From: Chloroflexi bacterium HGW-Chloroflexi-10
GTDB lineage: Bacteria; Chloroflexota; Anaerolineae; Anaerolineales; Anaerolineaceae
Assembly (NCBI GenBank): GCA_002840755.1
Contig: PHBZ01000004.1
Span: forward strand, 1 to 64,000
Length of the DNA stretch: 64,000 nt
Direction of reading: 5' to 3'
Below are positions 46,092 to 55,671 of the stretch, piece after piece. Positions within the stretch are counted from its first letter, which is position 1; each line of letters begins with the position of its first letter. A program made the translations under genes and the position numbers. Below the pieces are notes generated by a model. The model ran no database searches, was not told the DNA's origin, and worked only from the letters and a program-made list of their open reading frames with translations.

Positions 46092-47111
46092 GTGGGATTA
46101 AATGATTTTATGGTGGAAATGCTTCCGGAATTGGAAGATGCACTAAAAGAGAGTGTTTTTGAGGATATTCCTGAAACATATCCAGGAATAAGGAATATGT
46201 TGGCATATCATTTGGGTTGGGAAGGTGAAGGCAGCGGTACCGCGGCTCAGGGAAAGCGTATTCGACCAATTATAGTTTTGCTAAGTGCTGCCATGTATGG
46301 AGCAGATTGGCGAAAAGTTTTGCCGGCTGCTGTGGCTGTCGAAATGTTACATAATTTTTCTTTGATACATGATGATATTGAGGATGCCTCCGAAACCCGC
46401 AGAGGAAGATTAACCGTTTGGAAAATTTGGGGCGTACCACAGGCGATCAATAGCGGGGATGCTATGTTTACTCTGGCACACCTTAATATGCTGAAATTAT
46501 CTGGAAAGATTGGATTACAGGTTGGCATGGATTCTGCGCTACTTTTAAATAAGACCTGTGTGGATTTAACCGGTGGTCAATACCTGGATATGTCTTTCGA
46601 AAAGCGAAGTGATGTTAATCGGGATGAATATTTTACGATGATTGGTGGGAAAACAGCTTCGTTAATTTCGACCTGTGCGGAACTGGGTGCAATCACTTCA
46701 CAAACTTCTATGTCCAATCAATTGGCAATGAGATCGTACGGAGAGGCGCTTGGTATTGCTTTTCAAGCCTGGGATGATTGGCTTGGGATATGGGGCAATG
46801 AGAAAATTACCGGGAAATCAAACTCTTCTGATTTAAAGGCTGGGAAGAAATCACTACCAATCTTGTTTGGGTTGGAAAAAGAAAGCCGGTTTGCTCAAGC
46901 ATATAACCATTTTTCTGTAATTCCTGAAGAGAAGATACCGGAATTGGTTCGCTTTTTAGAAGATGAAGGCGCAAAAACGTACACAGAAAAAATTGCTTCC
47001 CACTACTCAGAACTAGCTAATCGTTCTTTGGGCTCGGTTGAGGTGAATGATCAGGCTGCATTTGGAGCGTTAAAAGAATTAACTTCAACATTACTTTCAC
47101 GGGCGAAGTAA
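46092..47111 (+). CDS. Polyprenyl diphosphate synthase
   Basis: Trans-isoprenyl diphosphate synthase, 339 residues. First Asp-rich motif DDIED is in the helix HNFSLIHDDIEDASE. The second site reads AWDDWLGIWGN, the DDxLG form found in actinobacterial and Chloroflexi enzymes. It starts at GTG with GGAG seven bases upstream. Product length cannot be judged with certainty. It extends DMAPP from the preceding isomerase towards quinone tails, carotenoids or undecaprenyl precursors. Confidence 0.9.
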   Translation: MGLNDFMVEMLPELEDALKESVFEDIPETYPGIRNMLAYHLGWEGEGSGTAAQGKRIRPIIVLLSAAMYGADWRKVLPAAVAVEMLHNFSLIHDDIEDASETRRGRLTVWKIWGVPQAINSGDAMFTLAHLNMLKLSGKIGLQVGMDSALLLNKTCVDLTGGQYLDMSFEKRSDVNRDEYFTMIGGKTASLISTCAELGAITSQTSMSNQLAMRSYGEALGIAFQAWDDWLGIWGNEKITGKSNSSDLKAGKKSLPILFGLEKESRFAQAYNHFSVIPEEKIPELVRFLEDEGAKTYTEKIASHYSELANRSLGSVEVNDQAAFGALKELTSTLLSRAK

Positions 47112-47120
47112 AAAGCAACT

Positions 47121-47855
47121 TTAAATTAAGTGACGTCCACCATCCAAATGAATGATTTCGCCGGTGATATACCCAGGTCCATTCAAAAAGAAAAGAACAG
47201 TTTGGTGTAATTCCTCCATTTCTGCCCAACGCGGTATAGGCAACCTTTTGATCAGTTGCTCCAGATTATCCGGGTTTTCGGGAGGTAGTATGGCCCCTAG
47301 AGCAATTCCATTGACCTGAATTTGAGGTGCTAAGGCCAAAGCCATAGCACTGGTCATAGCAGCCAGTCCAGCTTTCGAAATAGTATATGCAAAGTGTTCT
47401 CTACCGGGTCGCAATGCACGCCAATCCAGCATATTAAGAATAGTGCCCGGTTTGCCGGCTAAATTTTCGGAAAATATTTTGCTGATGATGAAAGGACTGG
47501 TCAGGTTAATATTTTGATGTCTCACCCAAATGTCCAGATCAGTTTCCATCATTTTGTAATTTTCAAAAATGGATGCATTATTTATTAAGGCTTGCGGATT
47601 ATAGATTTTTATTTGTTCTTTGAAAACCTCTTCTGTATGAATGGGTTTATTGAAATCTGCCTGAAAGACCCATGCCTTCCTTCCGATTTTTTCAACCTCA
47701 TGCCCGGTATCTTCCGCTGCTTTTGCATCAGAACCGTAGTGGATGAGGATATTCCATCCATTTTCTGCCAAGGCTAATGCCATCGACTTTCCCAATCTTT
47801 TTCCTGCACCAGTAATGAGAACTGTCCGATCATTAGTTTCATTTTTGGAGTTCAT
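47121..47855 (-). CDS. Pteridine-reductase-like short-chain dehydrogenase
   Basis: SDR, 244 residues from the ATG at 47855, which forms an ATGA overlap with the upstream Lgt-like gene; longer starts are unlikely. The nucleotide motif TGAGKRLGKS is the TGxxxRxG form of PTR1/FolM enzymes. The catalytic set is D144 (MLDW, where classic SDRs have Ser), Y157 and K161, which matches pteridine reductases. It may reduce dihydrofolate or dihydromonapterin. Generic SDR activity cannot be excluded. Confidence 0.85.
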   Translation of the reverse strand: MNSKNETNDRTVLITGAGKRLGKSMALALAENGWNILIHYGSDAKAAEDTGHEVEKIGRKAWVFQADFNKPIHTEEVFKEQIKIYNPQALINNASIFENYKMMETDLDIWVRHQNINLTSPFIISKIFSENLAGKPGTILNMLDWRALRPGREHFAYTISKAGLAAMTSAMALALAPQIQVNGIALGAILPPENPDNLEQLIKRLPIPRWAEMEELHQTVLFFLNGPGYITGEIIHLDGGRHLI

Positions 47856-48577
47856 ATTGCTCGCCTCATTTGATTTAATTTTATGATAGAAAACAAAAAA
47901 ATGATCCAAGCAATGATTTGAGGGATATGTATTCCATTAATTATGGCATTTGTGTCTCCTCGAAAAAATTCCAGAAAAACAATGCAAAAAGAAGTATATG
48001 ACACCCAGAACAAGAAATCGAATCCGTGTGGAGTTGTTTTTTGTGGCTTGAACCATAGGAATAAATTTATTGGAATGGAAATGAGAATGTAATAGAGCGA
48101 CAATGGGTGGCGAAAAGTACCCCAAAGAAAAATTTTCCAGGGAACATTTGCGGGTATTCCGTATAAATCGCCAGATGCAAATTGGGCAAAAAAGTAAAAG
48201 ATCATGAAAGTTGCGAATCCAGGAGTCAAACCATCCAATACAGCTAGAATCGGTAATTTTTTGTGATGGATAACAACAACAATGATAAGCGAGGAAAATA
48301 CAAAAGCAGAAAAAGGATCGAACAGGCCTGTATTTGGAGATAATATGGATATAGGTGATTGAATAAAAGCGTTTGGTTTTTGCAGAATATAAGCTAAACG
48401 CCCTGTAATTATCCAACTTGATAAGAAGTAAAATACGATATTTGAAAGATCATTAACAGAGATTGGTACACGCTTGGCAAATTTTTCTATAACAGTTAAG
48501 CCTAACCATATACCGAGAATGATAATTAATCCGGGTGCTTGAATAGCCAATGGGCCAATATTTAGAATTGGAAACAT
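47852..48577 (-). CDS. Lgt-family membrane protein, divergent
   Basis: 241 residues with about seven helices, related to prolipoprotein diacylglyceryl transferase. Family marks: GPLAIQAPGL near the N-terminus, TGRLAY at 58-63, DGLTPG, RHPLSLYY from 156 and EFFRGD with R206. The Lgt signature that normally carries an Arg and Asn (RxxNFxNGE) reads FFAQFASGDLYG at 129-140, so the key Arg and Asn are missing. It may be an altered or inactive Lgt. It lies between a TlpA-like thioredoxin and an SDR. Confidence 0.75.
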   Translation of the reverse strand: MFPILNIGPLAIQAPGLIIILGIWLGLTVIEKFAKRVPISVNDLSNIVFYFLSSWIITGRLAYILQKPNAFIQSPISILSPNTGLFDPFSAFVFSSLIIVVVIHHKKLPILAVLDGLTPGFATFMIFYFFAQFASGDLYGIPANVPWKIFLWGTFRHPLSLYYILISIPINLFLWFKPQKTTPHGFDFLFWVSYTSFCIVFLEFFRGDTNAIINGIHIPQIIAWIIFLFSIIKLNQMRRAI

Positions 48578-48582
48578 GATTT

Positions 48583-49131
48583 TTAATCCAGTAAATTTTG
48601 AATACGAGTGTCCAACAATGCCTCGGCCATAGGACCACCAATAACAATTTCTTGGATTAACCCTTGTGAATCAATGAAGAAAGTTGTTGGCAGGGCGTTC
48701 ACCTGGTAGATACTGGATACATTTCCCTGGATATCCAGAGGGACAGGAAAAGTCAATTGATAATCTTCTATAAATTCTTGAACATTTCCTAATGAATCTT
48801 TTGATGTCGCATTTACTGCCAAAATCACAACATCCTCAAATTCATACCGCTCAAACATTTCTTGAATAGCGGGCATTTCAGATTGGCAAGGTTTACACCA
48901 ACTAGCCCAAATATTTAACACAACAGCTTTTCCGTAATAATCACTTAATGATATTGTTTCCCCGGTTAAAGTTGTTAAAGTAAAATCAGGTGCAAAGAAA
49001 CCTTTTTGCGGTGCGATACCAGTTTTTGGTTGTGGTTTAGCAAAATATGATGTTGTGTAGGCAATCCATGCCAAAGTAATAATGGCAAAACCAATAATAA
49101 TGCCCTGCCATTTCATTTCTTTTCGGCTCAT
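48583..49131 (-). CDS. TlpA/ResA-like thiol-disulfide oxidoreductase
   Basis: 182 residues. One N-terminal helix anchors a thioredoxin-fold domain outside the membrane, with active site WASWCKPCQSEMP and the cis-proline loop NALPTTF. ResA-like proteins reduce cytochrome c apoproteins or other extracytoplasmic thiols. It is the first gene of the set with the Lgt-like gene (gap 5 bases) and the SDR. Confidence 0.9.
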   Translation of the reverse strand: MSRKEMKWQGIIIGFAIITLAWIAYTTSYFAKPQPKTGIAPQKGFFAPDFTLTTLTGETISLSDYYGKAVVLNIWASWCKPCQSEMPAIQEMFERYEFEDVVILAVNATSKDSLGNVQEFIEDYQLTFPVPLDIQGNVSSIYQVNALPTTFFIDSQGLIQEIVIGGPMAEALLDTRIQNLLD

Positions 49132-49196
49132 ATTAACAATCTTAGTGACTTTATATTCCTTGTCAATAACAAAGATTAACCAATGTTTTCTTGTGT

Positions 49197-49232
49197 TGTG
49201 AAATTAATTTATTGTTCACATGCAGTTATAAT
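49197..49232 (+). promoter_or_regulatory. Palindrome and -10 box upstream of tkt
   Basis: TGTGAA (49197-49202) and TTCACA (49215-49220) are inverted copies 12 bases apart, with TATAAT at 49227-49232. The palindrome covers the -35 position, where no good hexamer exists, so an activator or repressor site for the pentose phosphate operon is plausible. Confidence 0.4.
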
Positions 49233-49289
49233 AGATTATATTTTATTGTGACAGCAATTATTAATCCTAGATAGTTTGGAGAATTTACT

Positions 49290-51296
49290 ATGAAATTTGA
49301 AAAATCGTTTGAAGAGAAAGCGATCAATACCATCCGTTTTTTAGCTGTTGATGGTGTACAACAGGCTAATTCAGGACATCCCGGATTACCGATGGGAACA
49401 GCTGCAATAGCTTATACAATATGGACCAGGCATTTGAAACATAATCCTACAAATCCTGAGTGGGTTAATCGGGACCGGTTTATATTATCAGGTGGACATG
49501 GTTCGATGTTGTTATATACGTTGCTTCATCTCACCGGTTATGATCTGCCTTTAGAAGAATTAAAACGATTTCGCCAACTAGGCAGCAAAACGCCAGGTCA
49601 TCCAGAATATGGCTTTACAATTGGTGTAGAAACAACAACTGGACCCTTAGGGCAGGGTTTTACAAATGGTGTAGGAATGGCTATTGCTGAATCCCACCTG
49701 GCTGCACAATTTAATCAAGCAGATATAAAGGTTGTGGATCATTACACCTATGCAATAGTAACTGATGGTGATTTGATGGAAGGTATTACTTCCGAAGCAG
49801 CATCATTGGCAGGACACTTAAAGCTCGGCAAATTGATTTATTTTTATGATAATAATCATATCAGTATTGATGGAACAACAGATTTATCCTTTACCGAGGA
49901 TCGTGGTAAACGTTTTGAAGCTTATGGTTGGCATGTATTGTATGTTAATGATGGAAATGATGTGGAAGCCATTGATCAGGCTATTCGAGAAGCTCAACAA
50001 AACGAACGACCCAGCTTGATTATTTGTTCAACAATAATTGGATATGGCTTGCCAAATATGCAAGGAACCGAAGAAGTTCATGGAAAACCTCCAGGGGACA
50101 AAGAGTTGAATATTGGAAAAGAAAAAGCCGGGTGGCCGATTGAACCCAGATTTTATATTCCGGATGATGTGCAACTTTTCTTCAGACAGGCTATAGAGAA
50201 TGGACAAAAAGCTGAAACGGAATGGAAAGCTATTTTTTCTGATTATTCAAAAAAATATTCCGGCCTGGCTTTGGAATTTGATAGACGTATTAAAGGTGAA
50301 CTGCCCGCAGATTGGGACACAGAATTACCAGTATTCCCTACCGATCCCAAAGGGATGGGTTCACGAGTTGCTTCCGGAAAGATGATTAATGCTCTGGCGA
50401 AAAAGCTTCCCGAGATGATTGGGGGATCGGCAGATCTGACACCTTCCAACAACACCTGGATTGATGGCGAAACTGCATACCAGGCTAACAATCCTTCCGG
50501 ACGCTATATACATTATGGTGTGCGTGAACATGCTATGGGTGCGATATTGAATGGATTGACCTTACATAAAGGATTAATCCCATATGCTGCTACATTTTTG
50601 GTATTTGCCGATTATGTTCGGCCAGCAATACGACTTTCGGCAATTTCACATATTCCGGTTAAGTGGATTTTTACACACGATTCCATAGGTGTTGGTGAAG
50701 ATGGTCCTACGCACCAACCCGTGGAACAAATTGCCTCTATCCGGATTATTCCGAATATTGTTGATTTACGTCCTGCAGATGCCAATGAGGTACGTGAAGC
50801 CTGGAAAGTAGCCATAAAAACACAAGACAAACCAATCATGATGGCATTATCACGGCAGAACTTGCCAACAATAGACCGGACGATATTTTCCCCTGCAGTT
50901 GGATTGGCAAAGGGTGCTTATGTATTAAAAGACTATGGAAACAAATCTCCTGAAATCATCTTAATGGCTTCTGGTTCTGAAGTGCAACTGGTTGTGGCTG
51001 CTGCTGAAACATTAAGTACCCAAGGAATAGCTGTACGAATTGTTTCATTCCCAAGTTGGTATTTGTTTACGCAACAAAGCCAATCTTACCGTGATGAAGT
51101 CTTGCCACCAACCGTAAAGAAACGTATCGCAATTGAAGCAGCGGTTGGTTTTGGTTGGGAACGCTGGGTAGGCGACGAAGGCAAGATTATTGCGATGAAC
51201 AGCTTTGGAGCTTCCGGTAAGTTTGAAGAGGTGTATCAGTATTTTGGGATTACCGTTGAAAATGTATTAAAAACAGCCCAGGAATTGCTTGGTTAA
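49290..51296 (+). CDS. tkt: Transketolase
   Basis: Thiamine-diphosphate enzyme of the pentose phosphate pathway, 668 residues. Seen: SGHPGLPMG, the GDG-x25-N cofactor motif (TDGDLMEG and [10 protein letters not shown]), the transketolase signature [16 protein letters not shown] and the C-terminal domain from about residue 530. GGAG lies eight bases before the start. It is followed ten bases later by rpiB. Confidence 0.96.
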   Translation: MKFEKSFEEKAINTIRFLAVDGVQQANSGHPGLPMGTAAIAYTIWTRHLKHNPTNPEWVNRDRFILSGGHGSMLLYTLLHLTGYDLPLEELKRFRQLGSKTPGHPEYGFTIGVETTTGPLGQGFTNGVGMAIAESHLAAQFNQADIKVVDHYTYAIVTDGDLMEGITSEAASLAGHLKLGKLIYFYDNNHISIDGTTDLSFTEDRGKRFEAYGWHVLYVNDGNDVEAIDQAIREAQQNERPSLIICSTIIGYGLPNMQGTEEVHGKPPGDKELNIGKEKAGWPIEPRFYIPDDVQLFFRQAIENGQKAETEWKAIFSDYSKKYSGLALEFDRRIKGELPADWDTELPVFPTDPKGMGSRVASGKMINALAKKLPEMIGGSADLTPSNNTWIDGETAYQANNPSGRYIHYGVREHAMGAILNGLTLHKGLIPYAATFLVFADYVRPAIRLSAISHIPVKWIFTHDSIGVGEDGPTHQPVEQIASIRIIPNIVDLRPADANEVREAWKVAIKTQDKPIMMALSRQNLPTIDRTIFSPAVGLAKGAYVLKDYGNKSPEIILMASGSEVQLVVAAAETLSTQGIAVRIVSFPSWYLFTQQSQSYRDEVLPPTVKKRIAIEAAVGFGWERWVGDEGKIIAMNSFGASGKFEEVYQYFGITVENVLKTAQELLG

Positions 51297-51305
51297 GGAG
51301 TTTGT

Positions 51306-51761
51306 ATGCGCATAGCTTTTGCTTGTGACCATGGCGGATATTTGTTAAAACCAATTATTTTAAAAACTATTCATGCAGCGGGTCATGAAATTATTGATTT
51401 TGGTACAGACAATGCTGAAATCAGTGTGGATTTTCCAGATTATGTATATATGGCATGTGATGCGGTACAACGGAAGGCTGCAGATCGGGCAATCATTGTT
51501 TGCGGTTCCGGTGTTGGGGCTTCTGTAGCTGCAAACAAGCTAAAGGGAATTATTGCCGGCCTTTGCCATGATCACTATTCAGCCCATCAAGGGGTTGAGC
51601 ATGATCACATGAATGTTTTATGTATGGGCGCACGGGTGATTGGTGCTGCAATAGGAGAAGAAATTACACGGGCTTTTCTCAATGCGCAGGAAGATCATGA
51701 TGAACGTTTTTTGCGGAGAATGAGTAAAGTACGAAAATTGGAAGAATTTGGGCATTTATAG
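51306..51761 (+). CDS. rpiB: Ribose-5-phosphate isomerase B
   Basis: RpiB/LacAB-family isomerase, 151 residues, interconverting ribulose and ribose 5-phosphate. Seen: FACDHGGY-LK, the catalytic-cysteine segment IIVCGSGVGASVAANK and the HDHMNVLCMGARV strand. AAGGAG precedes the start. It is the middle gene of tkt-rpiB-tal/pgi. Confidence 0.95.
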   Translation: MRIAFACDHGGYLLKPIILKTIHAAGHEIIDFGTDNAEISVDFPDYVYMACDAVQRKAADRAIIVCGSGVGASVAANKLKGIIAGLCHDHYSAHQGVEHDHMNVLCMGARVIGAAIGEEITRAFLNAQEDHDERFLRRMSKVRKLEEFGHL

Positions 51762-51790
51762 CCAATTTGACGTAAGGAAGAAAGGAAGAA

Positions 51791-54562
51791 ATGAACTCAA
51801 TAAAAAATTTACATCAATTGGGCCAGAGTATTTGGTACGACAATATTGAGCGCAAACTATTAAAAAATGGTGAAATGGAACAGATGGTTCTGGCGGGTGA
51901 TATCCGTGGAGTTACATCCAATCCGAGCATATTTCAAAGTGCGATATCGAAGTCAACCGATTATGACGAGGCTTTACGCCCTATGGCATGGTCGGGTTGG
52001 TCGCCCGAGGAAATATTTTTTCAACTTGCAGTAGAAGATATTCGCCAAACCGCTGATATTTTTACAAACTTATATGATTCCGCTGCCGGTGGTGATGGAT
52101 ATGTTAGTTTGGAAGTAAATCCAGAACTGGCTTATGACTCCGAAGGAACCTTTAATCAGGCAGTAGCGTTATGGCAACGGGTCAATCGGAAAAACCTAAT
52201 GGTTAAAATTCCAGCCACCAAGGCCGGATTGCCAGCCATTCGGAAAGCCATTGCAGCCGGATTAAATATCAATGTGACATTGATATTTTCTGTTGAACGC
52301 TACAGTGAAGTTATCGATGCTTATATGTCTGGTCTTGAGGACAGGGCAGCAAATGGTCTGCCAATCAATTCGATAGCCTCTGTAGCTTCATTTTTTGTAT
52401 CCCGTGTAGACAGTAAAATAGATAAAATACTGGAAGATCAGGTAAAAGAAGGCAAAATTACTTCTGATCAAGCTTTGCGGTTAAGTGGTAAAGCTGCAAT
52501 TGCCAACTCAAAACTAGCATACAAACTGTATGAATCCAGGTTTGCTTCTCAGCGGTTCCAGACATTGGCAGCGAAAGGTGCCCGAGTTCAACGACCATTA
52601 TGGGCCTCAACCAGTACTAAGAATCCAGCTTATTCTGATGTACTTTACGTGGAAGAATTAATAGGACCTGATACGGTTAATACAATGCCACCATCCACAC
52701 TTGTTGCTTATAAGGACCACGGAAAAGCTGCTACAAGTATCCGAAACAACCTGGATGAGGTTGATACATTGATAACCGAGTTGGAAGCATGCGGTATTCA
52801 ATTTGCAGACATAACCCGTGCGTTGGAAGAAGAAGGAGTAAATGCTTTCGCAGCTTCTTTTAAATCCTTGTTAACCACCATTGAACAAAGAAAACGTAAG
52901 ATGCTTATAGAAATTGTCGGATTAGAAGAACAGGTGCAGAACCGGGTTGCAGAATTGGAGAGCGACCATTCAGTGACACGAATTTTTGAAAAGGATGCAA
53001 GTTTCTGGACTGATAATCCTCAAGAGCAAGAAGATATTCGCAACAGATTGGGGTGGTTGGATGCTCCCTTTATTGGGAAAAATTTGATAACCAAATTGGA
53101 AACTTTGCGAGACGAATTAATTGACGAAGGATTTAAAAATGTAGTCCTGCTGGGGATGGGTGGGTCTTCATTAGCAGCTGAAGTGTTAAGTCTTTCCTTC
53201 CGAGGCAGTGTGGATGGAATGTCTCTGAGTATTTTGGATTCAACCGATCCACGCCAAGTGAAAGAGTTGGAAGAAAAATACCCATTGGATTCCACTATTT
53301 TTCTGGTATCCAGTAAATCCGGTTCAACCAGTGAAGTTCAGGCGTTTCTTTCTTATTTTTATGAATTAGGCCGCTCACTTTTTGGTGATAAGGCTGGAAA
53401 GCATTTTATCGCAATAACTGACCCAGGAACCAGCCTCGAAAAACAAGCTATGTCATTGAATTTTCGCGCCATTATCCATGGAGATCCAACTGTTGGCGGA
53501 CGCTATTCTGCGTTAACTACATTTGGTTTAGTGCCAGCTGTTTTAATTGGGGTGGAATTGGGAACCTTCCTAACCGAAACAGCCAATTTCGCATTAGAAT
53601 GCCGACCGGGCATTCCAGCTGGAAGAAACCCTGGGCTTTTACTTGGTGTAATTTTGGCAGAAGCAATGAAAATTGGCCGGGACAAATTAACGATTATAGC
53701 TGAAGAACCATTTGCCTCATTTGGTTCCTGGATGGAACAATTAATTGCGGAATCCACCGGAAAAGCCGGGAAGGGTATCCTACCCGTTGATATGGAACCG
53801 ATTGTCAAAGGCAATAATTATGGCCATGATCGGTTCTTTATTTATTTGAAGAATGACGGCATCTACCAATCTTTTATAAATGATTTGCGGGACCATGGAC
53901 AACCGGTGATCCCATTTGACCTGGTTAATGCTTATCAGATTGGTGCTGAATTTTTCAGGTGGGAATTTGCAACTGCAATTGCGAGTGGTGTGATAGGTGT
54001 TAATGCTTTTGACCAACCGGATGTTCAGGATAATAAAACCAGAACCAAGAACAATATTCAGACATTTCTTAAACATGGTAAGTTCGACGAAGGTGATCCC
54101 GCAGTCACTTTTCCTGGCGCAAAACTTTTCAGTGGCAACCAATTTAACATGTTGATGGGGAATACATTGCGAGAAGTGATTATGCAACTTCTTGAGCAAA
54201 CCCAGCGTGATGACTATGTGGCGATTAACGCATATCTACCAAGAAATGATAAGATGCAAAATGAACTGCAGAAATTCCGTTCATTTGTTCTAAAGAAGAC
54301 CGGACATGCCACAACCTTGGGTTTTGGACCACGTTTCTTGCATTCAACGGGTCAACTGCACAAAGGCGGTGGAAGCAATGGTTTCTACCTGCAAATTACG
54401 GATGATGCCGGAATGGATTTGGAAATTCCCGGAGAAAATATCACCTTTGACATTTTGTTGCGTGCCCAAGCCTTAGGAGATTATGATGCTCTGGTGGCGC
54501 GGAACAAGCGCGTCATTCGTATTCATTTGACAGGGGCAAGCATAAAAGATCTATGGAATTAG
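51791..54562 (+). CDS. Bifunctional transaldolase/glucose-6-phosphate isomerase
   Basis: Single frame of 923 residues. Residues 1-370 are a transaldolase (VTSNPSIFQ, Schiff-base K139 in MVKIPATKAG, NVTLIFSVERY). Residues about 400-923 are a phosphoglucose isomerase with the sugar-binding GMGGSSLAAEV and SSKSGSTSEVQ motifs. The fusion is known in Chloroflexi, actinobacteria and cyanobacteria. With tkt and rpiB it covers the non-oxidative pentose phosphate pathway and links it to glycolysis and glycogen. A strong terminator follows. Confidence 0.95.
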   Translation: MNSIKNLHQLGQSIWYDNIERKLLKNGEMEQMVLAGDIRGVTSNPSIFQSAISKSTDYDEALRPMAWSGWSPEEIFFQLAVEDIRQTADIFTNLYDSAAGGDGYVSLEVNPELAYDSEGTFNQAVALWQRVNRKNLMVKIPATKAGLPAIRKAIAAGLNINVTLIFSVERYSEVIDAYMSGLEDRAANGLPINSIASVASFFVSRVDSKIDKILEDQVKEGKITSDQALRLSGKAAIANSKLAYKLYESRFASQRFQTLAAKGARVQRPLWASTSTKNPAYSDVLYVEELIGPDTVNTMPPSTLVAYKDHGKAATSIRNNLDEVDTLITELEACGIQFADITRALEEEGVNAFAASFKSLLTTIEQRKRKMLIEIVGLEEQVQNRVAELESDHSVTRIFEKDASFWTDNPQEQEDIRNRLGWLDAPFIGKNLITKLETLRDELIDEGFKNVVLLGMGGSSLAAEVLSLSFRGSVDGMSLSILDSTDPRQVKELEEKYPLDSTIFLVSSKSGSTSEVQAFLSYFYELGRSLFGDKAGKHFIAITDPGTSLEKQAMSLNFRAIIHGDPTVGGRYSALTTFGLVPAVLIGVELGTFLTETANFALECRPGIPAGRNPGLLLGVILAEAMKIGRDKLTIIAEEPFASFGSWMEQLIAESTGKAGKGILPVDMEPIVKGNNYGHDRFFIYLKNDGIYQSFINDLRDHGQPVIPFDLVNAYQIGAEFFRWEFATAIASGVIGVNAFDQPDVQDNKTRTKNNIQTFLKHGKFDEGDPAVTFPGAKLFSGNQFNMLMGNTLREVIMQLLEQTQRDDYVAINAYLPRNDKMQNELQKFRSFVLKKTGHATTLGFGPRFLHSTGQLHKGGGSNGFYLQITDDAGMDLEIPGENITFDILLRAQALGDYDALVARNKRVIRIHLTGASIKDLWN

Positions 54563-54566
54563 CAGT

Positions 54567-54608
54567 AAAAACCAACGGTCAGTCTATTGGACTGACCGTT
54601 GGTTTTTT
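54567..54608. terminator. Strong bidirectional terminator after tal-pgi
   Basis: A nearly perfect 18-bp stem (54567-54584 with 54590-54607) around a five-base loop, flanked by A and T runs. It serves both the pentose phosphate operon and the convergent kinase gene. Confidence 0.93.
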
Positions 54609-54625
54609 ATGATAGGTTGAATAAT

Positions 54626-55525
54626 TTATTCAACTAGGTTCTTCGCCATGGCTATTGCGCCGAGCATACCTGCTTGGTTGCCAAGGCCCGGAGGTACGAT
54701 AAAATTGTCTATATTTTCCAACATGGATGCGGATTGAACATAGCCATTTAAATAGGTTAGTGTCTTTTTACGGATTAAAGGAAATAGATGGATTTGCTGC
54801 ATTACACCACCTCCTAATATAATTTTTTGAGGTGAAAGCGTACAAATAAAATTACTCATTGCCTGAGCAATATAATCTGCTTCAAGATCCCAGGCAGGAT
54901 GATCCTGAGAAAGCAGAAAAGCTGCCTTACCCCAACGATCTTCTATTGCAGGACCGGCTGTAAGCCCTTCAAAACAAGTGCCATGAAAAGGACATTTACC
55001 TGGGTAGGCATCTATCAATGTGTTTTGAGATAGACGAATATGACCCATTTCCGGATGAACCAGGCCGTGAAGTGGTTTACCGTTTATGATCGCACCACCC
55101 CCAACCCCTGTTCCGATGGTAAAGTACAAGAAATTTTCCAAACCTTGGGCTACCCCCCAGACACCTTCTCCGATCGCAGCTGCATTTACATCGGTATCAA
55201 AAGCGATAGGAATGTGAAATGCTTTTTGGAAGGGTTTAACGATATCGGCATAAGCCCATCCCGGTTTTGGTGTACTGGTTATGATTCCATATGTCCCGGA
55301 CGTTGGATGAAGATCGATTGGACCGAAGGTCCCTATTCCTAAAGATAATAGATTCAGGTGATCCTCTTTAATGTGCTTTTCAAAAAAAGAGATACTTTTT
55401 TGAATGGTCTCTGTGGGTGTTGTCGTCGGAAATCGTTCCTCAAATAATATTTCCTCCGGGCCATTAGCGATCACACACACAAATTTCGTACCACCTGCTT
55501 CAATGCCGCCAAAAACATTTTTCAT
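54626..55525 (-). CDS. ROK-family fructokinase
   Basis: Sugar kinase, 299 residues from the ATG at 55525, which has GGAG eight bases upstream; the longer frame from 55549 is unlikely. Seen: GGIEAGGTKFVC phosphate loop, DTDVNAAA catalytic strand, TIGTGVGGG, and HPEMGHI followed by the zinc site CPFHGTCFEG typical of fructokinases. It is convergent with tal-pgi and divergent from the oxoamine synthase. Confidence 0.9.
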   Translation of the reverse strand: MKNVFGGIEAGGTKFVCVIANGPEEILFEERFPTTTPTETIQKSISFFEKHIKEDHLNLLSLGIGTFGPIDLHPTSGTYGIITSTPKPGWAYADIVKPFQKAFHIPIAFDTDVNAAAIGEGVWGVAQGLENFLYFTIGTGVGGGAIINGKPLHGLVHPEMGHIRLSQNTLIDAYPGKCPFHGTCFEGLTAGPAIEDRWGKAAFLLSQDHPAWDLEADYIAQAMSNFICTLSPQKIILGGGVMQQIHLFPLIRKKTLTYLNGYVQSASMLENIDNFIVPPGLGNQAGMLGAIAMAKNLVE

Positions 55526-55671
55526 TTTCATTACTCCAAGTAGAATCATTTAGGAGTTAATTCTAATAGATATTCATTTTTTTCGGTGTATAATGACTTG
55601 ATTTTCTTATTTTATTCACTGCATATATTTATGCAAATCAAAATTTATTCCTGTTTTATATAGAGGGAGCC

